Assembly (NCBI RefSeq): GCF_042658925.1
Contig: NZ_JBHSRF010000028.1
Location: 29,344-93,343, forward strand
Length of the DNA stretch: 64,000 nucleotides
Reading direction: 5' to 3'
Source of the DNA: Sphaerisporangium aureirubrum
Lineage (GTDB): Bacteria; Actinomycetota; Actinomycetes; Streptosporangiales; Streptosporangiaceae
Position 1 is the stretch's first letter. Every line of letters begins with the position of its first letter. A program made the position numbers and the translations under genes. Under the pieces are notes generated by a model. The model ran no database searches and was not told where the DNA came from. It was given only the letters and a program-made list of their open reading frames with translations. Shown piece by piece: positions 49,010 through 58,500 of this stretch.

Positions 49010-49765
49010 TCAGGCGTTGTAGCCGCCGTGGGCGTCCAGCACCGCGCCCGTGACGTACGACGCGGCGGGGCTCGCCAGGAAGGCGATCGCGGCGGCGATC
49101 TCGCTGGGGTGGCCCATGCGCTGGAGGGACAGCGAGCCGAGAAGGGCCTTGAGGGTCTCGGGGTCCGGCGGTTCCATTCCGCTCTCCATCAGCCCCGCCT
49201 CCACGACGTTGGCCGTGATGCCCCGGCGTCCGAGGTCCCGCGCGACGCCCATGGTGTACCTCTCCACCCCCGCCTTGGTCGCCGAGTAGTCGGCGAGGCC
49301 CGGGACGCCGACCCGGGTGCCCAGCCCGGAACTCACCGTGATGACGCGCCCGCCCTCGCGCAGCACCCGGGAGGCGGCCCGGATGACGGCGATCACGCCG
49401 GAGTAGTTGGTGGCGTGCATCCGGTCCAGCGCGGCGGTGTCGGCGTCCGGGTCGTCCACCGTGCGCCCCTGCTCCACCGAGATCGCCGCGTTGTTGACGA
49501 GGATGTCCAGGCCCCCGAAGTACGCGACCACGTCGTCGATCAGCCCCGGCGCGCGGCTCGGGTCCGCCTGGTCGGACCTGAAGGCGGCGACCTTCGTCCC
49601 CTTGCCGCGCACCTCGTCGACGACGGCCTCCGCCTGCTGCTCGGAGCTGACATAGGTGAACGCGACGTCGGCCCCCTGCTCGGCCAGCAGTCGTACGGTC
49701 GCGGCCCCCAGTCCCCGGGACCCCCCGGTGACCAGCGCGACCTTGCCCGTGAGCGGCTTGTTCAT
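49010..49765 (-). CDS. Short-chain dehydrogenase/reductase
   Basis: A 251-aa classical SDR: VTGGSRGLGAATVRLL (TGxxxGxG cofactor motif), DILVNNAAIS (NNAG), a catalytic Ser in ITVSSGLG, and YSATKAG (YxxxK). The cofactor site with Ser-Arg after the first Gly suggests NADP(H). The substrate is unknown. ATG 49765 follows GAGGTGAGAAG. Divergent from an Rrf2-family regulator, which probably controls it. Confidence 0.94.
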   Translation of the reverse strand: MNKPLTGKVALVTGGSRGLGAATVRLLAEQGADVAFTYVSSEQQAEAVVDEVRGKGTKVAAFRSDQADPSRAPGLIDDVVAYFGGLDILVNNAAISVEQGRTVDDPDADTAALDRMHATNYSGVIAVIRAASRVLREGGRVITVSSGLGTRVGVPGLADYSATKAGVERYTMGVARDLGRRGITANVVEAGLMESGMEPPDPETLKALLGSLSLQRMGHPSEIAAAIAFLASPAASYVTGAVLDAHGGYNA

Positions 49766-49803
49766 TCTTCTCACCTCGTTGAGCGATCTTTCCCCTTACC
49801 TGT

Positions 49804-49880
49804 CGCAACGCTAATGGTTACAACAACTGATCGCAACATTTGTTGTTACGACTGTGGGGTCGTAACATGGAGCGTTGCGA
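49804..49880. promoter_or_regulatory. AT-rich operator region between SDR and Rrf2 genes
   Basis: Contains the imperfect inverted repeat GTTACAACAA (49817-49826) / TTGTTGTTAC (49840-49849), and repeated CGCAAC/GTTGCG words on both sides. This is the expected place for a dimeric regulator to bind and control both divergent genes. Confidence 0.6.
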
Positions 49881-49897
49881 TCGGGAGGAGCGGGCCC

Positions 49898-50332
49898 ATG
49901 AGCGCCAACAGCAGATTGACCATCGCCGCCCACGCGCTGGTCTGGATCACCCTCTACCAGCGCGAGGGCCACGAGGTCGCCACCTCCGACAAGATCGCGA
50001 CCAGCGCGAACACCAACCCCGTGGTGATCAGACGGCTGCTCGGCGAACTACGCAAGGCGGGCTTCGTCGAGTCCCGGCGCGGCGTGGGCGCGGGCTGGTC
50101 GATGACCCGCGAGCTGAAGTCGATAACCCTGCTGGACGTGTACGAGGTAGTGGAGCCCGGCCCGCTGTTCGCGATGCACCGCGCCACCCCCGACCAGAAC
50201 TGCGTGGTGGGGTACGGCATCCAGCCCGCGATGCGCGGCATCTACCAGGACATCGAGGAGACCCTGAGGTGCGAGCTGGCCCGCGTCACCCTGGAGGACG
50301 TACTCCGAGAAGTGCTGGCGGCCCCCCGCTAG
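49898..50332 (+). CDS. Rrf2-family transcriptional regulator
   Basis: A 144-aa winged-helix protein of the Rrf2 family: LTIAAHALVWITLYQ, TSDKIATSANTNPVVIRRLLGELRKAG (recognition helix region) and VGAGWSMTRELKSITLLDVYEVVE. The three-Cys cluster motif of IscR/NsrR is absent; only Cys in QNCVVG and LRCEL are seen, so it probably has another signal, as in YwnA-like members. ATG 49898 has GGGAGGAG upstream. The divergent SDR is the likely target. Confidence 0.93.
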   Translation: MSANSRLTIAAHALVWITLYQREGHEVATSDKIATSANTNPVVIRRLLGELRKAGFVESRRGVGAGWSMTRELKSITLLDVYEVVEPGPLFAMHRATPDQNCVVGYGIQPAMRGIYQDIEETLRCELARVTLEDVLREVLAAPR

Positions 50333-50406
50333 TCCCCGCTCACGGCACGGCCCGCTAGTCGCCGCTCACGGCGCGGCCCCGCTGGTCCCCGCTCACGGCG
50401 CGGCGG
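50327..50406. repeat. Three tandem 26-27-bp units
   Basis: Three head-to-tail copies related to CGCTAGTCCCCGCTCACGG span the 3' ends of the converging Rrf2 gene and the gene at 50393. The Rrf2 stop codon is in the first unit, and the third unit enters the next gene. Confidence 0.75.
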
Positions 50407-50845
50407 CCCGCGCGGTCGCCTCCGCGTACTGCTCGTCGGTCATGCCGCTGGTGGCGCCGGGGTAGTTCCGATGAAGATCGTGCCTGTCGTCCGCCCACAC
50501 CTGATAGTCGCCGCGCGCCTCCCGCTCATCCCGCCCGGTGGCCGCGGCCACCTCCCGCCAGCTCACCCCCGCCTGAAGCGCGCGATCGACATGAGCCGGA
50601 TTCCGGATGCTCCGAGCGATCGACTCCCCCAACGCCAGCAGCTCGACGTGCTCCCCCGCCGTCAGCGGAAGGTACGTCTCCCCGTATCGACCGGCGTCGT
50701 ACTCTCCCCGGGCCTCCAGCGTGGCGATCGCCTGCACATGGAGATCCCGATCGGTCAGCTCATGCCACCGCGCCAGCCGCACCGAGATCGGCACGTCGTA
50801 CAACTCTTCCGGGCTGACAGGACCATCGGGAAGGGGCTTGGACAC
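50393..50845 (-). CDS. Conserved helical protein of unknown function
   Basis: A 150-aa product with no signal or membrane segment, mainly alpha-helical by eye. SVRLARWHELTDRDLHVQAIA and VDRALQAGVSWREVAAATG are the recognisable parts; the latter reads like a small helix-turn-helix (WREVAAATGRDEREA), so a DNA-binding or adaptor role is possible. GTG 50845 has GGAG 7 nt upstream. The last codons are built from the tandem repeat at 50327-50406. Confidence 0.7.
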   Translation of the reverse strand: MSKPLPDGPVSPEELYDVPISVRLARWHELTDRDLHVQAIATLEARGEYDAGRYGETYLPLTAGEHVELLALGESIARSIRNPAHVDRALQAGVSWREVAAATGRDEREARGDYQVWADDRHDLHRNYPGATSGMTDEQYAEATARAAAP

Positions 50846-50961
50846 GTCGTCTCTCCTGCGGTGGACGGGAAAGCACCGATTCACCACGGCCCTTCCCTGA
50901 CTTGCTTTGAAGAGAAGTATGTCGGCCACCGGCCCCCCTGCCGTACACCGTCACGCCGGTC

Positions 50962-52413
50962 TCAGTGGCCGGACCCCTCGACGGCGTGGTCCGCCCGGGC
51001 CGGGAGGAGCAGGGCGGTGATGATCACGATCACGGACAGGACCGCGCCGACGATGAAGGCCAGGCGCATGCCGTCGAGGTTGGCGACCACGTCGGAGGCT
51101 CCGGTGGATCTCACGGCGTCGGCTCGCACGCTCATCACGGTGATCACCAGTGCGGTGCCGATGGCGGCGGCGACCTGCTGCAGGGTGCTCAGGATCGAGC
51201 TGGCGTGGGAGTAGAGCGGCGGGGGGACCGCGCCGAGGCCGAGGGTGAACACGGGGGTGAAGGTCGCGGCCAGGCTCACCATCAGCAGCGCGTGCAGGGC
51301 CAGGATCTGCCAGAACGGCATGGTCATCGTGACCTGGGTGAAACCGACCAGCGCCAGCGTCATGCCGATCGCGCCGGGGATGACCAGGACCCGGCCGCCG
51401 AAGCGGTCGAACAGGCGGCCGACGGTCGGGCCGAGCAGGCCCATCGCGAGACCGCCGGGCATCACGAGAAGCCCGGTCTCCAGGGCGGTGAGCCCGCGGA
51501 CGTTCTGCAGATACAGCGGGAGCAGGATCATCGAGCCGATCATGGCCATGAAGGCCACGGACATCATGATCAATGCGACCGTGTAGGTGCGGTGGCGCAG
51601 GGTGCGCAGGTCCATCAGCGGCACGTCGCGCTTCTGCAACGACACCTGGCGGAGGACGAAGACGACGATGGCCACCAGGCCGGCCGCCACGATCCCGGCG
51701 GCGACGCCGACGTCACCGCCCTCGAACCGGCTGAGCCCGTAGACCAGGACGCCGAAACCGGTGGCGGCGGTCACCACGCTCAGCCAGTCGATGGTGCTGA
51801 ACTTGGGCTCCCCGACGTTCTTCAGCTGCTTCAGGCCGCGCCATGTGATCACGCCGGCGATGGGGAGCACCACGGCGAACAGCAGCCGCCAGGACCCGAA
51901 CTGGAGGATCACACCGGAGACCGCGGGGCCCATCGCGGGCGCGACCGAGATGGCCAGGGAGAGGTTGCCCATGACCCGGCCGCGGTCGCCCTCGGGCACC
52001 ACCTGCATCAGGGTGGTCATCAGCAGCGGCATCATCACGGCCGTCCCGGACGCCTGGATGATGCGGGCGCCGAGCAGCAGCTCGAACGACGGCGCGACGG
52101 TGGCCAGCGCCGTGCCGAGCAGGAACAGGCCCATCGCGGCGGCGTACGCCTGGCGGGTGGACACCCGGTGCAGGAGCCATCCGGTGATCGGGATGACGGC
52201 GGCCATGGTCAGCATGAACGCGGTCGAGAGCCACTGAGCGGTCTGCTCGGTGATGTTCATCGCGACCATCAGTCGTGGGATCGCGTTGATCATGATCGTT
52301 TCGTTGAGAATGACCACGAACGTGGCGAGCACCAGCAGCCGGATCACGGGCGGGGTGCGACCTGAAGGGACGGCCGCGGGCTTGGCGGGTGAGTCGAGCT
52401 GGGGGATGGACAC
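50962..52413 (-). CDS. DHA2-family (14-helix) MFS efflux transporter
   Basis: The 483-aa membrane protein matches EmrB/QacA-type exporters: VVILNETIMINAIP in helix 1 (with the motif-D-like acidic residue), WLSTAFMLTMAAVIPITGWL, GARIIQASGTAVMMPLL and GRVMGNLSLAISVAPAMGPAVSG (antiporter motif C). About 14 helices are seen. It would export drugs or toxic metabolites in exchange for protons. GTG 52413 follows GAGG at 4 nt; longer in-frame starts add polar residues only. Confidence 0.93.
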   Translation of the reverse strand: MSIPQLDSPAKPAAVPSGRTPPVIRLLVLATFVVILNETIMINAIPRLMVAMNITEQTAQWLSTAFMLTMAAVIPITGWLLHRVSTRQAYAAAMGLFLLGTALATVAPSFELLLGARIIQASGTAVMMPLLMTTLMQVVPEGDRGRVMGNLSLAISVAPAMGPAVSGVILQFGSWRLLFAVVLPIAGVITWRGLKQLKNVGEPKFSTIDWLSVVTAATGFGVLVYGLSRFEGGDVGVAAGIVAAGLVAIVVFVLRQVSLQKRDVPLMDLRTLRHRTYTVALIMMSVAFMAMIGSMILLPLYLQNVRGLTALETGLLVMPGGLAMGLLGPTVGRLFDRFGGRVLVIPGAIGMTLALVGFTQVTMTMPFWQILALHALLMVSLAATFTPVFTLGLGAVPPPLYSHASSILSTLQQVAAAIGTALVITVMSVRADAVRSTGASDVVANLDGMRLAFIVGAVLSVIVIITALLLPARADHAVEGSGH

Positions 52414-52761
52414 GGCACCTCGATCGGTTGTCGGACTAACGCGTTCACGGCCGGCGTCCCAGCCTGGGGTCTCGCAAGAAGTTGCGGTCATGCACAGCCT
52501 GACGGGTACCACCGACAAAACTCATCGATCGCACCCAACATTCCGGCAAGTGATGCGAAATGTCACCCGGTTTTTCGTGGGTCGGCAACCTCATCCACCG
52601 GTGTGAGCTGCGGTGATGTTCCCGGCCGCGTCGCCGGGAAGACCTGCCGCCCAGATTGGCGGGCGGGCGAGCCCGGAACTTCACCAGTCCGACCCGGTGC
52701 GGCGGACGAACAAGGACCGCGCTCGGTGGAGTGCCGGCGCGCGAACCCAACGGGAGTCCGT
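52414..52761. other. Intergenic region, 348 bp
   Basis: Lies between the divergent DHA2 exporter and the secreted coiled-coil protein. It has an AT-richer core (about 52490-52590), as expected for two promoters. No coding frame, RNA gene or clear symmetrical operator is supported. Confidence 0.5.
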
Positions 52762-53568
52762 ATGAAACTGGTCGTCAAGGCCGCGACGCTGCTCGCGGCC
52801 CTACTCCTCGCAGCGGGAGTAGTGGGCGCATCGGTGGCCGTGGCCGCCCCCTTACCACCGAAAGACCCCTACCCGGCCGTCAAGATCGACGCCACGATCT
52901 GCAAGCTCGACGCGCTCCGGGTGAAGAAGGCCCAGATCAAGCGCGACTACGCCGCGAAAAGGTACGACCGGGCCGCGGATGCCCTCAACAGGGGCGTAGG
53001 TTCCCGCGACGATTTCCGCTCGGCTGAGACGGACCTGGCGAAGGCGGACATCGAACTGACCGACGCGAAGTACGCCCAGGCGAGTTGCCAGCTCAACAAG
53101 GGCGTCAAGCCGAAGCAGTCCTGCGAGGCGATGTCCCTGGAGCTGAACCGGCTCCTCGACCAGCTGGCGAACCGCAAGAAGCTGGAGGCGGCGGCCAAGG
53201 ACGCCTACGAGAAGGGCAAGCTGTTGGTAGGGAAGTCCATCAGCGCCGGGCAACTGGAATTGCTGGAGGAGGCGTGGCGGATCGCCGAGATCGAGCGCCA
53301 GGAGACCGAGCAGGCCATCCAGGACCAGCGCGACCTGCTCAAAGCCGACCCCGCCTGCAAAGATTTCCCCAGCGAACGCCCGGAAGTCCTCCCGCCCCCG
53401 CGGGAAGTCCCGCCCGGCAATGACGCACCGCCCACCGCGACACCCACAACCGAGCCGACGACCACGTCCGAGCCCACCGCCACACCTGAGCCCACCGCCA
53501 CACCTGAGCCGACGGCCACCGCCACCCCGACGATGAGCTCCGACCTGGTGGACGCGCAGACCCGTTAG
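52762..53568 (+). CDS. Secreted coiled-coil protein with Thr/Pro-rich tail
   Basis: The 268-aa product has a signal peptide (MKLVVKAATLLAALLLAAG, cleavage near VAVAA), a helical, heptad-like middle (about residues 45-205) with four Cys (TICKL, ASCQL, QSCEAM, PACKDF), and a tail of TATPEP/TATPTT units. No family recognised. It may act as a cell-surface spacer or adhesin. ATG 52762 has GGGAG 5 nt upstream. It is followed by a strong terminator and so is a single-gene unit. Confidence 0.8.
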   Translation: MKLVVKAATLLAALLLAAGVVGASVAVAAPLPPKDPYPAVKIDATICKLDALRVKKAQIKRDYAAKRYDRAADALNRGVGSRDDFRSAETDLAKADIELTDAKYAQASCQLNKGVKPKQSCEAMSLELNRLLDQLANRKKLEAAAKDAYEKGKLLVGKSISAGQLELLEEAWRIAEIERQETEQAIQDQRDLLKADPACKDFPSERPEVLPPPREVPPGNDAPPTATPTTEPTTTSEPTATPEPTATPEPTATATPTMSSDLVDAQTR

Positions 53569-53575
53569 ATCCTTC

Positions 53576-53607
53576 GTGGACAGTGGCCGACCCCGGCCAC
53601 TGTCCAC
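53576..53607 (+). terminator. Hairpin terminator after the coiled-coil protein gene
   Basis: A perfect 14-bp stem (GTGGACAGTGGCCG and complement) with the tetraloop ACCC begins 7 nt after the stop codon. Confidence 0.85.
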
Positions 53608-53721
53608 ACTGGAACGATCGGCGGGACCACCGGCCTGCGGAGGAACGCGTCCGCGGAGCTCATGAAAACCGTGAAACCCGGCCGAGGGTGCCGTGAAACC
53701 GCCACCACCGAGAGTGAAGCC

Positions 53722-54747
53722 ATGAGCATCACTGAACTCGGACGTGCCGGGGGCGGCCCGGCCCTCAACGGAGGCACCGATCTGGCCGTACGCGCGGAAG
53801 GGCTTGTGAAGACGTTCGGCGAGCACCGCGCCGTCGACGGGATCGACCTGGAGGTACACCCAGGTGAGATCTTCGGCGTCCTCGGCCCGAACGGCGCCGG
53901 CAAGACCACCACGCTCCGCATGCTGGCCACCCTGTTGAAGATCGACGCGGGCCGTGCCGAGATCTTCGGGGTCGATGTGGCCGGCAACCCGCACGTGATC
54001 CGCCAACTCGTCGGCGTCACCGGACAGTACGCGTCGGTCGACGAGAACCTGACCGCCCGCGAGAACCTCTGGCTTTTCAGCCGCCTGCAGGGCATCCCCG
54101 GGCCGCGCGCCCGGCGCATCGCCGCCGAGCTGCTCGGCCAGTTCGGCCTGGAGGAAGCCGCCGGCAAACCGATCGCGCAGTTCTCCGGCGGCATGCGGCG
54201 GCGCCTCGACCTGGCGGCCAGCCTGATCACCAGGCCACCGCTGATCTTCCTCGACGAGCCGACCACCGGTCTCGATCCGCGCACGCGCGGCCAGATGTGG
54301 GACACGATCCGCAGTCTGGTCACCGACGGCTGCACGGTGCTGCTGACCACGCAATATCTGGACGAGGCCGACCAGCTCGCCGACCGCGTCGCCGTCATCG
54401 ACCACGGCCGCAAGGTCGCCGAGGGCACCCCCGACGAGTTGAAGACCGCGGTCGGCAACTCCGCCCTCCAGTTGCTGCTCGCCGACCCGGGACAGGCACC
54501 CGCCGCCATGGCGGTCGTGCGGCGCGTCCTCGGCTCCGACCCGATCCTCGGCCCGGAGCAGGGCCGCCTCAACGTCGCCCTCGACCAGGCGGACCTGGCC
54601 GCGGACGTACTGATCGCGCTGCGCGCCGCCGGAGTGTCGATCTCCTCGGTGAGCGTGGCCAAGCCCAGCCTGGACGAGGTGTTCCTCGCCCTCACCGGCC
54701 ACGAAACGGACGGCGACCACGAAAAAGGCACGAAGGAGAACCGATGA
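53722..54747 (+). CDS. ABC exporter ATPase, DrrA-type
   Basis: A 341-aa nucleotide-binding protein. The motifs are LGPNGAGKTTTLRML (Walker A), QFSGGMRRRLDLA (signature) and LIFLDEPTTGLDPRTR (Walker B), followed by a C-terminal extension (DEVFLALTG) characteristic of the daunorubicin-resistance DrrA family. With the next gene it forms an exporter for an antibiotic-like compound. ATG 53722 gives the usual length; an upstream in-frame start at 53662 is possible. Its stop overlaps the ATG of the permease (ATGA), so expression is coupled. Confidence 0.93.
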   Translation: MSITELGRAGGGPALNGGTDLAVRAEGLVKTFGEHRAVDGIDLEVHPGEIFGVLGPNGAGKTTTLRMLATLLKIDAGRAEIFGVDVAGNPHVIRQLVGVTGQYASVDENLTARENLWLFSRLQGIPGPRARRIAAELLGQFGLEEAAGKPIAQFSGGMRRRLDLAASLITRPPLIFLDEPTTGLDPRTRGQMWDTIRSLVTDGCTVLLTTQYLDEADQLADRVAVIDHGRKVAEGTPDELKTAVGNSALQLLLADPGQAPAAMAVVRRVLGSDPILGPEQGRLNVALDQADLAADVLIALRAAGVSISSVSVAKPSLDEVFLALTGHETDGDHEKGTKENR

Positions 54748-55580
54748 GCACCATGATCGCACCCGCCCGCGAGACGGTGCGGGCCGCCGACCGCGTGGCG
54801 GCCGCCCGGCGGCGCATCTCCCTCGCGGAGACGCTCGCCCAGACCCTGATGATGGCGTGGCGGGCGCTCAAGAAGATGCGCCGCAATCCGGAGCAGTTCT
54901 TCGACGTGGCGCTCCAGCCGCTCCTGTTCACCGTGATGTTCGCCTTCGTCTTCGGCGGCGCCATCGCCGGCGACGTGAAGAGCTACCTGCCCCTGATGAT
55001 CCCCGGCATCCTCGCCCAGACCGTGCTGACGACGTGCATGGCCACGGGCACGCAGCTCCGCGAGGACATGGAGAAGGGCGTCTTCGACCGCTTCAAGTCG
55101 TTGCCGATCGCCCGGATCGCGCCGCTCGCCGGCCCGATGGTGGCCGACCTGCTGCGTTACACGATCGCGGCCACGCTGACCTTCGGCATGGGCCTGGTGA
55201 TCGGCTACCGCCCCGGCGGCGGAGCGGGCGGCGTGCTCGCCGCGATCCTGCTGTCGATCGTCACGGGCTGGTCGCTGGCGTGGGTCTTCACCTGGGTCGG
55301 CACGATCGCCCGGAGCGCCCAGGCCGTGCAGGGCATCTCCATGATGATCTTGTTCCCGCTGACGTTCCTGTCGAACGCGTTCGTCCCCGTCGAGACCCTG
55401 CCCGACTGGCTGGCCGCGTTCGTACGGATCAACCCGGTCTCACACCTGGTCACGGCCGCCCGCGACCTCGCCAACAACGCCCTCGTCAGCGGAGAGGTGG
55501 CCTGGACGCTCCTGGCGTGCCTGGCCGTCATCGTGATCTTCGCGCCGCTGTCGGTGCGCAGCTACAAACGGCACATGTGA
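54744..55580 (+). CDS. ABC exporter permease, DrrB-type
   Basis: A 278-aa membrane protein of the ABC-2 type with about six helices. It has the DrrB-family features MIPGILAQTVLTT, EDMEKGVFDRFKSLPIAR and ISMMILFPLTFLSNAFVP. It pairs with the ATPase directly upstream (4-nt overlap) to export a hydrophobic compound. The substrate is unknown; no biosynthesis genes are adjacent, but a pathway-type regulator (55591) is convergent. Confidence 0.93.
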   Translation: MSTMIAPARETVRAADRVAAARRRISLAETLAQTLMMAWRALKKMRRNPEQFFDVALQPLLFTVMFAFVFGGAIAGDVKSYLPLMIPGILAQTVLTTCMATGTQLREDMEKGVFDRFKSLPIARIAPLAGPMVADLLRYTIAATLTFGMGLVIGYRPGGGAGGVLAAILLSIVTGWSLAWVFTWVGTIARSAQAVQGISMMILFPLTFLSNAFVPVETLPDWLAAFVRINPVSHLVTAARDLANNALVSGEVAWTLLACLAVIVIFAPLSVRSYKRHM

Positions 55581-55590
55581 CCGCCGTCCG

Positions 55591-58500
55591 TCACGACCAG
55601 GAGATCTGCTCGACGAAACTCCGCGCCTCGTCGAGCAGGTCGGCGCCGCGCCGATCGCCGTACTTGGCCCGCACGACGGCGATCATCCCGGGCGCGGCCC
55701 GCTCCGCGTAGGGTTCGATCCGCTCGAAGCTCATGCTGGGCATGCTGTTGTTGTATGAGAACCGCTCGGCCAGCACCAGCAACCCGATCGAGTCGCCGGG
55801 GGCCATGGCTCCCCGCAGCAACCCCCAGACGGCGAGCGCGTAGAGCATCGAGCCGCAGAGCGGGTAGTCGAGGACGGGGTTCCCCAGGCTCAGCAGGTCG
55901 TAGCCCCGTACGGCGTCGAACAACTCCTCGCCGTACCAGACGTCCTCCGGCGGGGCGTGGTACGCGTACGCCGTCAGCGCGACCGACATCGCGACGATCG
56001 TCCACGGCATGAACTCGTCCTGCGGCACCCCGGGCAGACGCAGATCGCTTGCCCGCTCGACGGCCAGGCGGTATTCCAAGAGCGCGGCGGCCGTCTCGCC
56101 GCGGGCGAGGGCGAGCTCGGCCGCGCACAACGAGGAGATCGCGATCCCGCCGAGCACCGCCTCGTGGTCGTTGATCCGGGTGATCTCGGCGAGCTCGGCC
56201 TCCGCGGTGCCGAGGTCGCCGTCGGCGAGCGCGGAGATCAGCAACAGGGCGCGCAGCTGGGTCTCGTCCTCGGTGGCGCCGAGCCGGTTCAGCACCGGCA
56301 GGGCGGTCCGCGCGTGCCCGACCGCCCGCCGGCGGTCGCCGAGATGCATGGACAAGTGGGCCAGCACCGCGCGCATGATCGAGGAGAACCACGGCCCGTC
56401 GTCCTCGCCGAGCACCGCCAGGGTCCGCTCGGCGGCCTCGATCGCCCCCGTCACGTCCCCCGCGTTCTCCAGGACGTGGACACTCATCTGCGTCGCCGCC
56501 AGGGCGACGTCACGGTCGGTGCTCCGGCCCAGCTCCGCCAGCCGGCGGCGCACCTCGGCGCCGTCGGCCGTGTCGCAGGCGAGCATCACCGTGGCCATCG
56601 CCGCCACGCGGGGATCCGTCGTGTCGCCGGTGGGCAGCGTGCGGAGGAGATCGCGCAACGGATCGGCGCGGCGATCGGTCATGACCACGATGTTCATGAG
56701 GGTGATCAGCATGGCGGCCCTGGTCACCTCGACGAGGTGCGGCGGCGGCACCCAGCCGGCGACCACCTGAGTGATCGCGTCCCAGTGGACGAGGATCCGG
56801 GAGTGGTCGCCACGGATCGACCACAGCGCGCCGACGCCGGTCAGCAACTGGACCGTCGTGGCGGGATCGGACTCGCCGAGAGCCTGCCGGAGCAGGTCGG
56901 CGAGGTTGCTCTCCTCGGCGCGCAGCGCGTCGACCGCCGCGAACTGCGCCGGGCTGAACAGCTCGTAGGCGTGCTGGAGGGCGTACTCCGTCGCCCAGGC
57001 CCGCTGCGCCGCGCGGGCGGGCTCCTCCTCGCCGGCCTCCTTCAACCGCATCCGCCCGAACTCCCTGACGGTCTCCAGCATCCGGTAGCGGAGGCCGTAC
57101 GTCGTCTCGCGGACGCTCAGCATCGACTGCTCGGTCAGCGCGTCCACGGCGCGCAGGGCGTCCGGGCCGAGCACGTGCTCGGCGGCGGCCAGCGTGGAAC
57201 CGTCGCCGAACAGCGACAACCACCGCAACGCCCGCCGTTCCGGCTCGTCCAGAAGATTCCACGACCAGTCGATGACCGCGAGCAGGGTCTGGTGCCGGTC
57301 GGGGGCCGTACGGTTCCCGCCGCGCAGCAGGGCGAACCGGTCCGCCAGGCGCCGCGCGATCTCCTCCACCGACATCACCCGCACCTTGGCCGCTGCCAGC
57401 TCGATGGCGAGCGGCAGGCCGTCGAGGCGGGCGACGATCTCCCCGGCCACTTCCTCGTCGATCCGCACACCCGGGCGGGCGGCCGTGGCGCGCTGGCGGA
57501 ACAACTCCACCGCGTCGCCCGTGGGCAGCTCGCCGAGCAGGTAGACGCGTTCGGCGGGGATCGACAAGGGGGCGCGGGAGGTGATCAGCACCCGCAGGTC
57601 GCGGGTCGTCACGGTCAGGAACGCCACCAGATCGGCGGCGGCCTCGATCACATGCTCGCAGTTGTCCAGGATCAGCAGCGCCGGAGACTGGTCGAGATGC
57701 TGGGCGATCCTGGCGCGGACGTCGGAGCGCTGCTCGGCGCTCAGGGCACGACGCCCGGTGACCGAGTCCCGGACCCCGAGGGCCGAACCCACCTCGCCCA
57801 CCACGCCCTCCGGCGAGGAGACGCCGACGAGTTCGACGAAGTGGGCGACGGGCTGCGCGGCGTTCCTGCCGACGACATGAGCCAGCCTCGTCTTACCCAG
57901 CCCGCCGGGTCCGATGATGGAGACCACCCGGTTGGTCCGCAGCAGGGCGTGCACCGCGCGGATGTCGCCGCCGCGGCCGAGCAGCGAGGAACCGTCGAAC
58001 AGGATGCCCTCCCGCACCGGCCGATCGGCGGCGAGAAGCTCCGCGTACACGCGGGCGAGCTCGGGCCCTGGCTCGGTGCCGAGCCGCGCGACCAGGCCTG
58101 CGCGATACCGCGTGTAGCGCTCCAGAGCGGCGGCGGCACCTCGTACGGCGGCCTCGCTGCGGAGCAGGCAGGCGAGCAGCTCCTCGTCGTACGACCGATC
58201 GGCCGCGGCCTCCTCCAGCAGCGGCAGCGCCCCCTCGTGCGTGCCGCTCCGGCTCCGCGCGATCGCCGCCACCCGCCGCGCCTCGGCCACCCACCCCGCG
58301 GCGACGCCCCTCAGCTCGGCCAGCGGGCCCGTGGCGCCGTCCAGGCCGCCGGCCACGAGACCCATGGCCTCCTCGGCGCGGCGGCTCGCGAGCGCCGTGT
58401 CGTCCTCGCCCAGCGCGGCCCGTGCCTGATCCACCAGCGCGGCGAGCAGCAGCGCGTCCACCTCACCGGCGTCCAGCCCGAGCCGGTAACCATGGGGGAT

